From: JAZGGS01 sp963749485
Lineage (GTDB): Bacteria; Bacteroidota; Ignavibacteria; Ignavibacteriales; Ignavibacteriaceae
DNA length: 64,000 bases
Reading direction: 5' to 3'
Assembly (NCBI GenBank): GCA_963749485.1
Contig: CAVVMV010000022.1
Location: 7,740 to 71,739 of the forward strand
The notes below the pieces were generated by a model. The model saw only the letters and a list, made by a program, of their open reading frames with translations. It ran no database searches and was not told where the DNA came from. Both the position numbers and the translations under genes were made by a program. Position 1 is the stretch's first letter; every line of letters starts with the position of its first letter. This document shows, piece by piece, positions 10,851-20,096 of this stretch.

Positions 10851-11226
10851 TATTCAGATATCAAATCAGTTTATAAAAAGGTTTCCAGCTCCATTACTGT
10901 AGAAAGTTTCTATTAATTTGATGCAGTTCTTTAACTACTAATAATTTTTTTTCAAAATTATCTTTACTTTTTACTTAGTTATGTCGATATTTGTGGAACA
11001 AGTGCAATAATTGTTAAAAGCACCAATGTATTAAGTAACAGGTTTACCTTTTATGACAATCAGGGAACGCTTCAGAATTTTGGCAACGCCTGCTGCAGGG
11101 GCATATCAACTTCCTACTATACCAACAAAATTTTTCTACCTGGCAATAAGATGTAACCTACATTAATATTAATTAGATTATAGTCTGTACTGCAGCCGGG
11201 TTATAATCTTTAAAAAGGAGATTGCT
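10851..11226 (+). other. intergenic region with a possible gene remnant
   Basis: 376 bases between the stress protein and the C25 peptidase. An open frame from 10935 to the TAA at 11154-11156 has no start codon but an ordinary protein-like composition (for example VLSNRFTFYDNQGTLQNFG). It may be a gene remnant or chance. The last 20 bases carry AAGGAG in front of the GTG start of the next gene. Nothing else recognisable. Confidence 0.3.
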
Positions 11227-14200
11227 GTGGAGAATTTCTTTACCATTTTTACAAACCGCAAATCAATTCCGTTGGTAATAGTTACCCTCTTTTTATTCCT
11301 CACAAAATTAACAATTGGGCAAACGTTAACTTATAACGATAGCTGGGGAGAGCAGGGTTACAGTCTGCTCTCTGAAAATTCAGGTGGAATAGAATTAAAC
11401 TTTTCTATAACTCAGTTTGAACTAAGGGAGAACAACATCGATGGCACGTTGATGTCTTCAGTTCATCTTCCGGGGGTATTTTTACCTAACGATGAGGGGG
11501 CACCTGATTTACCCGGTACATCAAGATTTATCGCATTGCCCCAAGGAGCAAATGTATCATTTCAAATTCTGAATTCGCGGACAGAGGTGATCGATAACAT
11601 AGAAATTGCTCCTGCATTTCGCATACCAAAAGGTACTGATGATTCACCATTAGTGTATGCTAAAAATGGTGTGATTTATTCTATGAACGCCTTCTACCCG
11701 GAACAACCGATTTTGCTTTCTGAAAAAACTAAAATTAGAGGAGTTGATGTTGCACAATTAGGTATAACTCCGTTTCAATATAATCCTGTCACAAAGCAGC
11801 TTATTATTTACAGGGATATTAGGATTAGTGTTAAATTTTCGGGTGGTAGTGGTTATTTTGGCGAAAATCGTTTGCGCAGCAGGTGGTTCGATCCAATCTT
11901 AAAAAATCTTGTTATCAATCATAATTCACTTCCCGATGTAAATTTTAATATCGATGGTGATTCTGAATTGGAAGATTTTGAATACCTCATCATTTGCCCC
12001 GATGATCCTACATTTTTAGCATGGGCAGATTCTATTAAGAATTTCAGAACGTTACAAGGAATAATAACTGGAGTTGTAACAACTACCGAAGCAGGTGGGA
12101 ATAATGCCACTGCCATAGAAAATTATATTAATAATGCTTATAACACATGGAACATTCCACCGGTGGCAGTTCTTTTCTTGGGAGATTATGGTACCAGCGG
12201 TAATACCGTTCACAGTCCAACTTGGGATAGTTACTGTGTATCTGATCATATTTATGCCGATGTAAATGAGAATGATATGGCGGATATAATAACAGCACGC
12301 ATAACAGCACAGAATGCCCAGCACCTGGAAACAATGATAAACAAATTTTTAGATTATGAAAGTTCACCCCCAACAAATTCGAATTATTATAATAATCCGA
12401 TTACGGCAATGGGTTGGCAAACTGAAAGATGGTTTCAGATTTGTTCCGAAAGTGTTAATGGATTCTGGGAATTCGGTTTAGGCAAATCACCAGTGAGAGA
12501 AAATGCGATTTATAGTGGATCACCACCCTTCACAATTTGGTCTTCAAATCAAAATACAAATATGGTGGTTAATTATTTTGGGCCAAATGGACAGGGTTAT
12601 ATTCCTCAAACACCTTTACATCTAACTGATTGGGGTGGTAGTGCTACACGTCTAAACAGTGATATTAATAGCGGCGCTTTTATGTTACAGCATCGCGATC
12701 ACGGTGGCGAAACCGGTTGGGGTGAACCTGATTATAATATTTCCGATTTATCAGGATTAACAAATGAAGACCTGGTTTTTGTATTTTCTATTAATTGCCT
12801 AACCGGCAAGTTTAACTGGAGCGGAACATGTTTTGCCGAAGCTTTTCACAGGCATGATTACGGTGCTCTAGGAATAATTGCAGCCTCTGAAGTTTCCTAT
12901 TCATTTGTTAATGATACATATGTTTGGGGATTGTATGATGGTATGTGGCCAGACTTCATGCCTGATTACGGTAACACCGGACCAGATAAAATATTACCGG
13001 CATTCGGTAACGTGTATGGAAAATATTTTTTACAATACTCAAACTGGCCATATAACTCAAGCAGCAAAGAAGTTACATATTATTTATTCCATCACCATGG
13101 AGATGCTTTTAGTACAGTTTATACTGAGATGCCTCAATTGTTAACTGTTGTACACGAGGGAGCAATGTTAAGCGGGGTAACTTCATTTGATGTTTCGGCT
13201 GATGAATATTCACTCATATCTTTAACTGTTAACGGAGAAATCATCGGAACAGCAGAAGGTACAGGCGCGCCGGTTTCAATTCAGATTGAACCGCAGTTGC
13301 CAGGTCAAAATATGATAGTTACAGTTACAAAACAGAATTATTATCGCTACCAGCAGGTTGTGCCAATCGTTCCTCCAAGCGGACCTTATGTAATTAAAGA
13401 ATCTTATTTATTAAATGATTCAGCAGGGAACAACGATGGATTGCTGGATTATGGAGAATCACCACTTCTTACTTTATCTGTAAAAAATGTTGGTGTCGCT
13501 CAAGCGACTAATGTATCCGTTACGCTAAGGACAGAAGATGTTTATATCACAATTACAGATAGTACAGAATTTTATGGAATTATTGAACCCGATAGCATAA
13601 AAACCATCATTGATGGCTATGCTTTTGACTGCGATCCATTAGTACCAGATGGACATAGTATTTTGTTTTCCGTGATTGCTACAGATGGTGCTCATGTTTG
13701 GGAAAGCAGTTTTTCAATTGAAGCCCACTCCCCTGTTTTTGAACTTGGAACGTATAGCGTTTCCGATCCTGCAGGAAATAATAATGGCATATTAGATCCT
13801 GGTGAAACTGCAGATATACAAGTTGAACTTTCAAATACAGGATCTTCAGATGCTGTAAACGTAATGGGGGATCTCTCATCTATCGACCAGTACATTACAG
13901 TAAATTCCGGACCACAATTATATGGTAACTTGCTAGCTGGTTCGTCAGTAACCAAAACGTTTAGTGTTACTGCCGATATAAACGCTCCTTCAGGACATCA
14001 GGCACTATTTAATCTTGATGTAACCGCAGATCCTAATTTTAACCGCGAGCGAATCCTTCACAATAACTGTTGGGCAAATTCCTGTATTAATTTTATGTTT
14101 AGATGAAAACCATAACTCCAGTCCTGCAATGATGAGTTGTTTGGATGTTCACAATGTCTCTTATGAATATCATACAACTTTTCCGGCAGATTTAACTCTA

Positions 14201-15244
14201 TATAAATCAATTTTTGTTTGTCTTGGCATTTTTAGTGCAAATCATGTTTTATCAAATTCTGAGGGACAACTTCTGGCTGATTATCTTTCACAGGGTGGAA
14301 TGATTTATATGGAAGGAGGAGATACCTGGTACTACGATGATCAAACACCTGTTCATCCGATGTTCAATATAAATGGAACTTCTGATGGAAGCGGAGATCT
14401 TGGAAATGTTTTAGGACAAACAGGAACCTTTACTGAGGGTATGAATTTTTCATACACTGGAGAAAACAACTGGATTGATCATTTGGAGAGTTTAGCTCCT
14501 GCACAAATGATCTTTAGGAATCAATCACCGGATTATGGTTGCGCGGTTGCCTATGATGCAGGTGTTTATAGAACAATAGGCTCATCATTCGAATTTGGGG
14601 GATTAGCAGATGGTACATCACCTTCTACAAAAGATGAATTGATGGAGCAGATAATTGAATTCTTCTCATTACAAATTATTCCTGTTGAACTAACTTCATT
14701 TAATGCGGAAGTTGATGAAAACGGAATTCTTTTGTTATGGTTGACAGCAACAGAGACGAACAATGCCGGTTTTGAAGTTGAAAAAAGTACGGATAATACA
14801 AAGTTTGAAAATGTTGGGTACATTAAAGGAAACGGAACGACTGCAGAAAAGCAGGAATATAGATTTAGAGATACCGATGTTACTGGTAAAGGCAAATGCT
14901 ACTATAGATTGAAACAAATTGATTATGATGGTACCGCAGCTTATTCAGAAGTTATTGAAGTTGATTACTCAATAATTCCAGTTGAGTTTAGTCTTTCACA
15001 AAATTATCCGAATCCATTTAATCCAACAACTACAATTAAATTAGGAATTCCGCAAACGACTAATGTAACACTTAAAATTTATGATGCTCTTGGTTCAGAA
15101 GTTGAAACTTTACTTGATGAAAAACTTGAACCAGGTTATTATAAACATATTTGGGATGCTTCAAGATTTGCAAGTGGTGTATATTTCTACAGGATAATTG
15201 CTGGCACATTTGTAAAAACAAAGAAACTTATGATTCTTAAATAA
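11227..15244 (+). CDS. Gingipain-like C25 cysteine peptidase with T9SS sorting domain, one frameshift
   Basis: About 1,338 residues after one shift near 14060. GTG start at 11227 behind AAGGAG. Order: signal peptide to about residue 30; C25 propeptide-like region (GAPDLPGTSRFIALP); catalytic domain from about 250 with H492 in HRDHGGE and C524 in SINCLTG. The 32-residue spacing matches the gingipain His-Cys dyad. Ig-like and CARDB-like domains with SYLLNDSAGNNDGLLDYGE-type repeats follow, then an FN3-like domain, then a C-terminal T9SS sorting domain (SLSQNYPNPFNPTTTI to KKLMILK). It is expected to be exported through the outer membrane and attached or released outside, as an extracellular peptidase. 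Whether it is Arg- or Lys-specific cannot be read. Confidence 0.9.
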
Positions 15245-15265
15245 GTATTTGCAAATCTGTTAATT

Positions 15266-15297
15266 AAAAAAGCCCTGCAAACGCGGGGCTTTTTTTT
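15266..15297. terminator. bidirectional hairpin terminator
   Basis: A 12-bp stem with one G-U pair (AAAAAGCCCTGC / GCGGGGCTTTTT) has a T-run on the plus strand and an A-run on the other side, so it can stop transcription in both directions. It closes the C25 gene. On the minus strand it sits directly after the 3' end of a tRNA relic, where a tRNA terminator would be. Confidence 0.85.
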
Positions 15298-15335
15298 GTG
15301 GGCCCAGATGGACTCGAACCACCGACCCTTTGATT
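15298..15335 (-). repeat. 38-bp tRNA(CAU) 3'-end relic, candidate attachment site
   Basis: These 38 bases are identical to 23251-23288, the 3' half of the intact tRNA at 23252-23325. Identity runs from one base beyond the discriminator to the anticodon loop and stops at the anticodon. The orientation is the same as the intact gene. This is the classical geometry of attL/attR left by integration into a tRNA 3' end. Confidence 0.75.
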
Positions 15336-15345
15336 CAGAAAAAAT

Positions 15346-15522
15346 GTAATTACGGAGGATCCGGAATACTGGTATAAAGTACTTGCTGAAACTCTATTTA
15401 GAATAAACTACCTGGAAGAAAAGAAATGCCATTGTAGTGAATGTAATAGAGAGCTATCAGAATTAGAGGAATTCCTGCCTAAAATAAAGAAGCATTTAAT
15501 TGAATTAAGGATTGAAAATTAA
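15346..15522 (+). CDS. small Cys-containing protein fragment, start unclear
   Basis: 58 codons from VITEDPEYWYKVLAETLF to IELRIEN and TAA, in a frame that opens right after the tRNA relic. The composition is ordinary and protein-like, and KKCHCSECNRE could form a small metal site. No ATG is in frame; an ATG one base out of frame at 344 suggests either an indel or a gene cut at its 5' end by recombination. A hairpin follows directly after the stop. Family unknown. Confidence 0.4.
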   Translation, partial: VITEDPEYWYKVLAETLFRINYLEEKKCHCSECNRELSELEEFLPKIKKHLIELRIEN

Positions 15523-15556
15523 AACCCCCACCTATGTTATAAGCAGTGGTTGGGGA
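15523..15556. repeat. hairpin repeat with CTATGTTAT-AAGCAG loop, copy 1
   Basis: A GC stem (CCCCACC / GGTTGGGG with G-U pairs) encloses CTATGTTATAAGCAG. The same loop recurs at 16646-16678 and 18738-18770. An A-run on the left means a T-run on the minus strand, as in a terminator. The rest of 15557-15774 shows no gene. Confidence 0.6.
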
Positions 15557-15774
15557 ATTGGTTGATTAACAATTAGAATTAAATCTAAGAGCCTTGGTGC
15601 TTTTTGTTAATCAATTTGTATTGTTGTAAACATTCCAATTGCTTGGTGGGGATAATAAGATCTATGGTCACATTGTATTGCTACTAATTAGTGATCAATT
15701 TTTGATTGTTTGTTTCGATAAATTTAATTTTCCGTTAGCAGCAGAATTTTTTATTCCTGATTAGTATTAGTTAT

Positions 15775-16641
15775 GTGTCGGAATCAATAATGGAGTCATT
15801 AATGTTTAAAGAACTTAAAGAAATTAATACACGTCCCACACCTTTTCAATATTATACAGCAAATGAACTGTGGGCAAATGAGCATACAGCAAAACAAATG
15901 CTTGAATACCACTTAAATGAAACAATTGATGTTTCATCTCGTAACAAGAACTTTATTGAAAGCTCTGTGAAGTGGATAGTTTCACATTTTGGAGTTGATA
16001 AAAGAACTGAAATTGCAGACTTCGGTTGTGGTCCGGGACTATACACAACTAGACTAGCAGAGCGAAATGCAATTGTTACTGGCATTGATTTTTCAGAAAA
16101 CTCTTTAAAGCACGCAAAACAAGTGGCTGCTCAAAAAAAATTGAAAATAAATTATGTCCTGACTAATTATTTGGATTTTGAGACGACAAATAACTTCGAT
16201 CTCATCATAATGATTATGTGTGATTATTGTGCTTTAAGTCCGGAGCAAAGAAAAATAATGCTCTCAAAATTCTATTCACTATTGAAACCAGATGGTTTAG
16301 TATTACTTGATGTGTATTCTTTGAACAGTTTTAACCAAAAAGAAGAATCAGCAACCTATGAACTCAATCAATTAAATAGTTTTTGGTCACCTGAGGATTA
16401 TTATTGTTTTGTTAACACATTCAAATACGATGAAGAAAAAGTAATACTGGATAAATACACAATAATCGAAGAATCAAGAAAACGTATAGTCTTTAACTGG
16501 CTACAGTATTTCAGCAAAGATTCACTTAAAAAAGAATTTGAAGAAAATGGATTTAAGGTTGCAGAATTATACTCAGATGTTGCCGGGAAAATTTTTAGAT
16601 CTGATTCTAATGAAATTGCTATTGTTGCAAAGAAGTCGTAG
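15775..16641 (+). CDS. Class I SAM-dependent methyltransferase
   Basis: 288 residues. A Rossmann-fold methyltransferase core is clear: motif I IADFGCGPGLYTTRLAE binds S-adenosylmethionine, TGIDFSENSLKHAKQ is the acidic loop after strand 2, and LIIMIMCDYCALSPEQR is the motif II region. An N-terminal helical segment of about 80 residues precedes the core and may hold substrate. The substrate is unknown; small molecules or lipids are typical for this type. It stands alone within the tRNA-bounded segment and is followed by a repeat hairpin. The ATG at 15775 is the first of three in-frame Mets, none with a clear SD. Confidence 0.85.
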   Translation: MSESIMESLMFKELKEINTRPTPFQYYTANELWANEHTAKQMLEYHLNETIDVSSRNKNFIESSVKWIVSHFGVDKRTEIADFGCGPGLYTTRLAERNAIVTGIDFSENSLKHAKQVAAQKKLKINYVLTNYLDFETTNNFDLIIMIMCDYCALSPEQRKIMLSKFYSLLKPDGLVLLDVYSLNSFNQKEESATYELNQLNSFWSPEDYYCFVNTFKYDEEKVILDKYTIIEESRKRIVFNWLQYFSKDSLKKEFEENGFKVAELYSDVAGKIFRSDSNEIAIVAKKS

Positions 16642-16645
16642 ATAA

Positions 16646-16678
16646 AAAATCCCCGCCTATGTTATTAAGCAGGGATTT
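16646..16678. repeat. hairpin repeat with CTATGTTAT-AAGCAG loop, copy 2
   Basis: Stem AAATCCC / GGGATTT encloses CTATGTTATTAAGCAG. It lies just after the methyltransferase stop and before the convergent gene's end, so it could terminate either gene. Confidence 0.65.
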
Positions 16679-16787
16679 GGAACTAATGCAATATCATTAA
16701 CTGAATTTATAATTGTTGCATCCGATGCTGCTAGTGTAACCGTCAGATACTGAGCAAGTAGACCTACGCCAGCATCAATCCTTTTTA

Positions 16788-17375
16788 CTAAAACCCAACA
16801 CCTGCACCAAAGCTTACAAACGGATCCCACTTCTTATAAGGTGAATTCTTATCATTTAATACATCAACTAAAACTTCTGCAAAAATCCAAACATTTGGAC
16901 CAACCATTTGTGAAACACCGCCGCCAAGCAGTAAAAATGGAACCCAAACTCTTTCACTCATCCATTTATTGTTCTGTAAATCAAAGCCAGTAATCTGATC
17001 GAAGCTTGTATAAACAAATTCGCCGTGCAAATAGAATTGTGGGACAACCCTGTAACGTGTAAATATGCTACCGCCAAAGTTATGAGAGTTAAAAGTTGGA
17101 TCGATGCGTTTATCACTTATATAGGAGTATGCCAACTTACCGCCAACAGAAAACTTAGGGGTAACTTTATATCCCACAAGCGGCTGTACACTGAGGTATA
17201 AATAATTGTTCCAGAATCTGAAACCAACATTGCCTCCATAATACCAGCGGTTTTGTTGTGGATTTGGTTTAAATGGATTATAAATTGCATTATCGTTTTC
17301 TTCAGTTTCTATACCCATGCTGTAAACTGCGGTAACACTTATTACAATTAAAAAAAGTATAAAGAATTTTTTCAT
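16788..17375 (-). CDS. Small outer-membrane beta-barrel protein
   Basis: 195 residues with a signal peptide (KKFFILFLIVISVTAVYS) and strong GGAGGAG ribosome binding site at proper spacing before the ATG. The mature part alternates aromatic and small residues in about eight strands (WYYGGNVGFRFWNN, YLSVQPLVGYKVTPKFSVGG, FLLLGGGVSQM) and ends in GAGVGF with a terminal Phe, as required for barrel assembly. It resembles OmpA/OprF-type 8-stranded barrels without a periplasmic domain. Specific role unknown. Frame intact. Confidence 0.75.
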   Translation of the reverse strand: MKKFFILFLIVISVTAVYSMGIETEENDNAIYNPFKPNPQQNRWYYGGNVGFRFWNNYLYLSVQPLVGYKVTPKFSVGGKLAYSYISDKRIDPTFNSHNFGGSIFTRYRVVPQFYLHGEFVYTSFDQITGFDLQNNKWMSERVWVPFLLLGGGVSQMVGPNVWIFAEVLVDVLNDKNSPYKKWDPFVSFGAGVGF

Positions 17376-17436
17376 TTTCTCCTCCGATAAATATTTTTAA
17401 TTTATAAACAAATTAATATAGTCTAAATTATTAGAA

Positions 17437-17496
17437 TACTTCATCAACATTTATCCGCCGCAGTCCCGCCACAGGCGGGCAAGTCTAACGGAGGAG
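17437..17496 (-). repeat. 3' palindrome cassette, copy A
   Basis: A stretch reading CATTTATCCGCCGCAGT followed by a CCCGCC-ACA-GGCGGG hairpin and AAGTCTAACG. Copies lie at 20097-20150 and, diverged, at 51385-51442. All three sit directly after the stop codon of a T9SS sorting-domain reading frame on the minus strand. Confidence 0.7.
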
Positions 17497-17574
17497 GACC
17501 ATCTTCTTAGTTTCAACAAAAGAACCTCCCTGCCTAACGGCAGGCAGGTTCTTAGTCTCAATAATATTTACTCC
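17485..17574 (-). pseudogene. orphan T9SS sorting-domain tail with palindrome insertion
   Basis: On the minus strand a 29-codon open tail ends GSFVETKKMVLLR and stop, the exact end of T9SS sorting domains seen elsewhere in the window. There is no protein body upstream: the retropepsin-like gene at 17618 stops first. A GC-rich inverted repeat (AACCTGCCTGCC / GGCAGGGAGGTT, 17524-17551) lies inside the tail and keeps it in frame. It looks like a remnant of a lost cargo gene. Confidence 0.6.
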
Positions 17575-17617
17575 CTATGAATTGCAGATCACATTCTCAA
17601 TGTTTTACTTACTCAAA

Positions 17618-18544
17618 CTATTCGAATTTATCATTAAAGAATTTATTGGGCTTAATGTGTAGAAACTTATTAGTGTAATTAAAGATGAGGTTGAATCTTC
17701 TCAGTGCATCATTCCCAAGTATACCATCTGCATTTTCCTGTTTTGAACGTATCTCTGCCTGGGCAAATGCAGCAATTACTTCGTTCAGCTCGAAAGATCC
17801 AATTATCAATTTTGATATTTTACCTTTCTTTCCATAGATATCTCCACTTAACCCTCGCCCTAAATAGGATTCTTCCGTTTTTACTGGCAAAGTGAATTTC
17901 ATATTCTCTCTCTCCATAAGTTCAATTGCTTCGCCTGAAGCCAAATCAATGTATGTTGAAATAGTTATTGGATATTCGTTTTCAACAACGATGGAAACAT
18001 CTATCCAAGGAATTTGATTTTTCTTAAAGTAAATAGGTATCGATTCCCAGCTATTATCAATTTCTAATTTCTCTGGATCATGTAAAATTATCTGTTCATT
18101 ATCGTAATTAATTTCCGTTGCATAATTTCCCAGTATGGAATATCCTATTACACCATCAGAGGGGAATCCTTTGTAGATATCATTTTGCAGTAGAATAATT
18201 TTCTGATTTTTGAATTCAACATCTCCAACAAAAAAACTTGCTGATTCATCCATTAGAGCAGTAGAAGGATTACCACTTCCAGCACCTGGGACCCTTACCT
18301 CTATAGCATTATTTAATTTAATTGAATCATTTAGATCAGGATTATAAATCAACAGCCCATCAAAAGCCATCCCCGTATCAAGTATGATTTTTAGCGGTCC
18401 GACCCCATTAATTTTTACTGGAATTATTGTTATATTTCTTTCCATAACTATTGGGATGGTTTGAGACCAGGCAACATAAGAAGATATTAAGAATAGAATG
18501 ATGAAAAAAAATCTGAAGAGTTTAAAAGAGTTATCAGCTTTCAT
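17618..18544 (-). CDS. Secreted retropepsin-like aspartic protease
   Basis: 308 residues: signal peptide ending near YVAWSQ, then two lobes. Lobe 1 carries the retropepsin active site IILDTGMAFDGLLI (DTG). Lobe 2 has DLASGEAIEL at the equivalent place, where the canonical DTG is changed to DLASG, and the family's GILGNDALRRFNLIFNY near the end. Proteins of this type (Asp_protease_2 group) are periplasmic or surface proteins often annotated as aspartyl protease. With one lobe altered, activity is uncertain. It is preceded by AGGGAGT and looks monocistronic. The region 17575-17617 downstream holds nothing else. Confidence 0.8.
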   Translation of the reverse strand: MKADNSFKLFRFFFIILFLISSYVAWSQTIPIVMERNITIIPVKINGVGPLKIILDTGMAFDGLLIYNPDLNDSIKLNNAIEVRVPGAGSGNPSTALMDESASFFVGDVEFKNQKIILLQNDIYKGFPSDGVIGYSILGNYATEINYDNEQIILHDPEKLEIDNSWESIPIYFKKNQIPWIDVSIVVENEYPITISTYIDLASGEAIELMERENMKFTLPVKTEESYLGRGLSGDIYGKKGKISKLIIGSFELNEVIAAFAQAEIRSKQENADGILGNDALRRFNLIFNYTNKFLHIKPNKFFNDKFE

Positions 18545-18640
18545 TTTAACTCCCTTGGTTATTTCTTATCTGTAACTTAATTGAATAAAAATATTAAGGC
18601 AAGAAAAATAAACCTTGTTAAACAGCAAGCATCGGTTTTA

Positions 18641-18736
18641 AAAATATATTCGAGATTGTATGCGGGCTTTCCATCACCAACCCCGCTATCATTATATAGC
18701 CCTATACACCCATTGACAGGTTAGAATTTTTGGTCA
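18641..18736. repeat. intergenic ~95-bp imperfect repeat, copy 1
   Basis: It shares AAAATATATTCGAGA, GGGCTTTCCATC and GGTTAGAATTTTTGGTCA with 19585-19679 at matching spacing. Each copy lies downstream of a STAS-domain gene on the minus strand, so the pair probably arose by duplication of a STAS unit with its 3' flank. Confidence 0.6.
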
Positions 18737-18737
18737 T

Positions 18738-18770
18738 AAAAAACCCCGGCTATGTTATGAAGCAGGGGTG
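18738..18770 (-). repeat. hairpin repeat with CTATGTTAT-AAGCAG loop, copy 3
   Basis: Stem ACCCC / GGGGT encloses GGCTATGTTATGAAGCA. On the minus strand it ends in a T-run, so it is a good terminator for the small frame at 18863-18792 or the STAS gene. Confidence 0.65.
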
Positions 18771-18791
18771 ACTTAGTAAAATTTTATTGCG

Positions 18792-18863
18792 CTACATCAC
18801 TCTAATTTTAAGATACAGCGTAATCAATAGTGCAATTAAGATTGCAATATAAAATACTATCAT
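18792..18863 (-). CDS. possible 23-residue single-span membrane peptide
   Basis: ATG-initiated frame MIVFYIAILIALLITLYLKI plus RVM and stop: one hydrophobic helix with a short basic end. It lies between a STAS gene and a terminator-like hairpin. The SD is weak. It could be a small membrane protein or chance in AT-rich DNA. Confidence 0.3.
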   Translation of the reverse strand: MIVFYIAILIALLITLYLKIRVM

Positions 18864-18901
18864 ATTATTCCATACCACTTTAAATTAAATTAGAATTACA
18901 C

Positions 18902-19349
18902 TTAAATTATGGATTGATGAACATTGATCATTGAATCAAAGCTTAGCGTAATCTCACGGTGCTTTGGATCATTATTGCTCTCTAATGCTTCTTCTCTTGT
19001 TTGATAATTTTCAAATATCCTGAGAGTATTAGTTACGTGGAATAATTTCGCGTCCAGCCTCATAGGATCAATTAAATATTATTTTTCCACCTTTTTCCTT
19101 CATCATCTTTTGTCCAACTACAAGTGATCCAATGAAAGCGGAGTCAATAAACTCACACTGGCTAATATCAATAGCTAACATCTTTACACCAAAGATAATT
19201 TGTTCTTCTATAATCGACTTTAGTTTCTTTGATTCGTTTATGCTTGCACTAGTGAGATTTACGACAACAGTCCTCACTCCTTTAACAGTCAATAGTTCAA
19301 ACTCTTTTGACATAGTAGTTGTCCCATATATTTTTGTTAATAATCCCAT
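18902..19349 (-). CDS. STAS-domain protein (anti-sigma factor antagonist-like), frameshifted
   Basis: About 148 residues when joined near 19075, where one extra T in a T-run moves the frame. The SpoIIAA/STAS fold is shown by KGVRTVVVNLTSASINESKK, then LAIDISQCEFIDSAFIGSLV, which holds the serine position phosphorylated in SpoIIAA-type antagonists (FIDSAFIG), then KLFHVTNTLRIFENYQTREE, the last helix of the fold. By family it would bind an anti-sigma kinase or act in a stressosome-like switch. No such kinase is adjacent. A paralogue lies 350 bases upstream. Confidence 0.75.
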
Positions 19350-19584
19350 TTCAGTTTAAGGCAGTTACAATTATCTCCTTTAATTTAACTGTAGCCTTAG
19401 CATCAGTTGGATTTAATCCATTATTAGACAAACTATATACCAAATTCAATTTGATGTAAAAATCAATCAATTAGACAAAATTGTGCCTCATCATTAGAAA
19501 ATTTATCAAAATTATACGTTTCAATCGATTATATCCCTCTCTCAAAGAAACGAGGATTTGGTAATTCCTAAATGATGCATTCTT

Positions 19585-19679
19585 AAAATTTATTCGAGAA
19601 TGAACGCCAGCTTTCCATCGTCACCGACGCCACCTTTTTCAGGGGTGTATGGGGTCACTTATGGTTAGAATTTTTAGTC
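19585..19679. repeat. intergenic ~95-bp imperfect repeat, copy 2
   Basis: Partner of 18641-18736. It lies 20 bases downstream of the second STAS gene. The rest of 19350-19698 has no gene that can be supported. Confidence 0.6.
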
Positions 19680-19698
19680 AACTTTTAAGTTAAAAATA

Positions 19699-20042
19699 TC
19701 AATCAAAACTCTTTATAGCATCTTCTCTTGTTTTATATAGATCAAATAATTCGAGAGTTTTTGTAGTTAGTAAATATATCTTCTTTTGAAATGGCCTGTT
19801 TTACTACTTTCAACTTCTTACCTTTGTCAGACAACTCGCCCAAAGCCCATATAATCGCCTCCAAAGAAAGTCGAGTCAATATAATCACACTTGCTGAGAT
19901 CAATTACTAAATTAGTATGACCGGAATTAATCTCCTCTTCTATTGTCTCCCTAAATTCATTAGCTTCATTTATAGTTGAGCGAGTTAGGTTAACAGCTAT
20001 AACAAACACACCATCAACAAATATCTTTTCAAAAGCTTCCAA
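19699..20042 (-). CDS. Second STAS-domain protein, frameshifted
   Basis: About 114 residues when joined across shifts near 19850 and 19765. DGVFVIAVNLTRSTINEANE and NLVIDLSKCDYIDSTFFG match the neighbouring STAS protein, including the IDS serine site, and TKTLELFDLYKTREDAIKSF matches its last helix. It is a tandem paralogue of 18902-19349, with the same orientation and a shared 3' repeat. Partner protein unknown. Confidence 0.7.
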
Positions 20043-20096
20043 GATAATTCCTAATGTTTTTCCAGTGCTTAATTTTAGATTAAAATATTGTCAAAT

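Noticed and set aside
15298..15335. A functional second tRNA gene at 15298
   Set aside because: Only the 3' half exists; the 5' half and the anticodon are absent.
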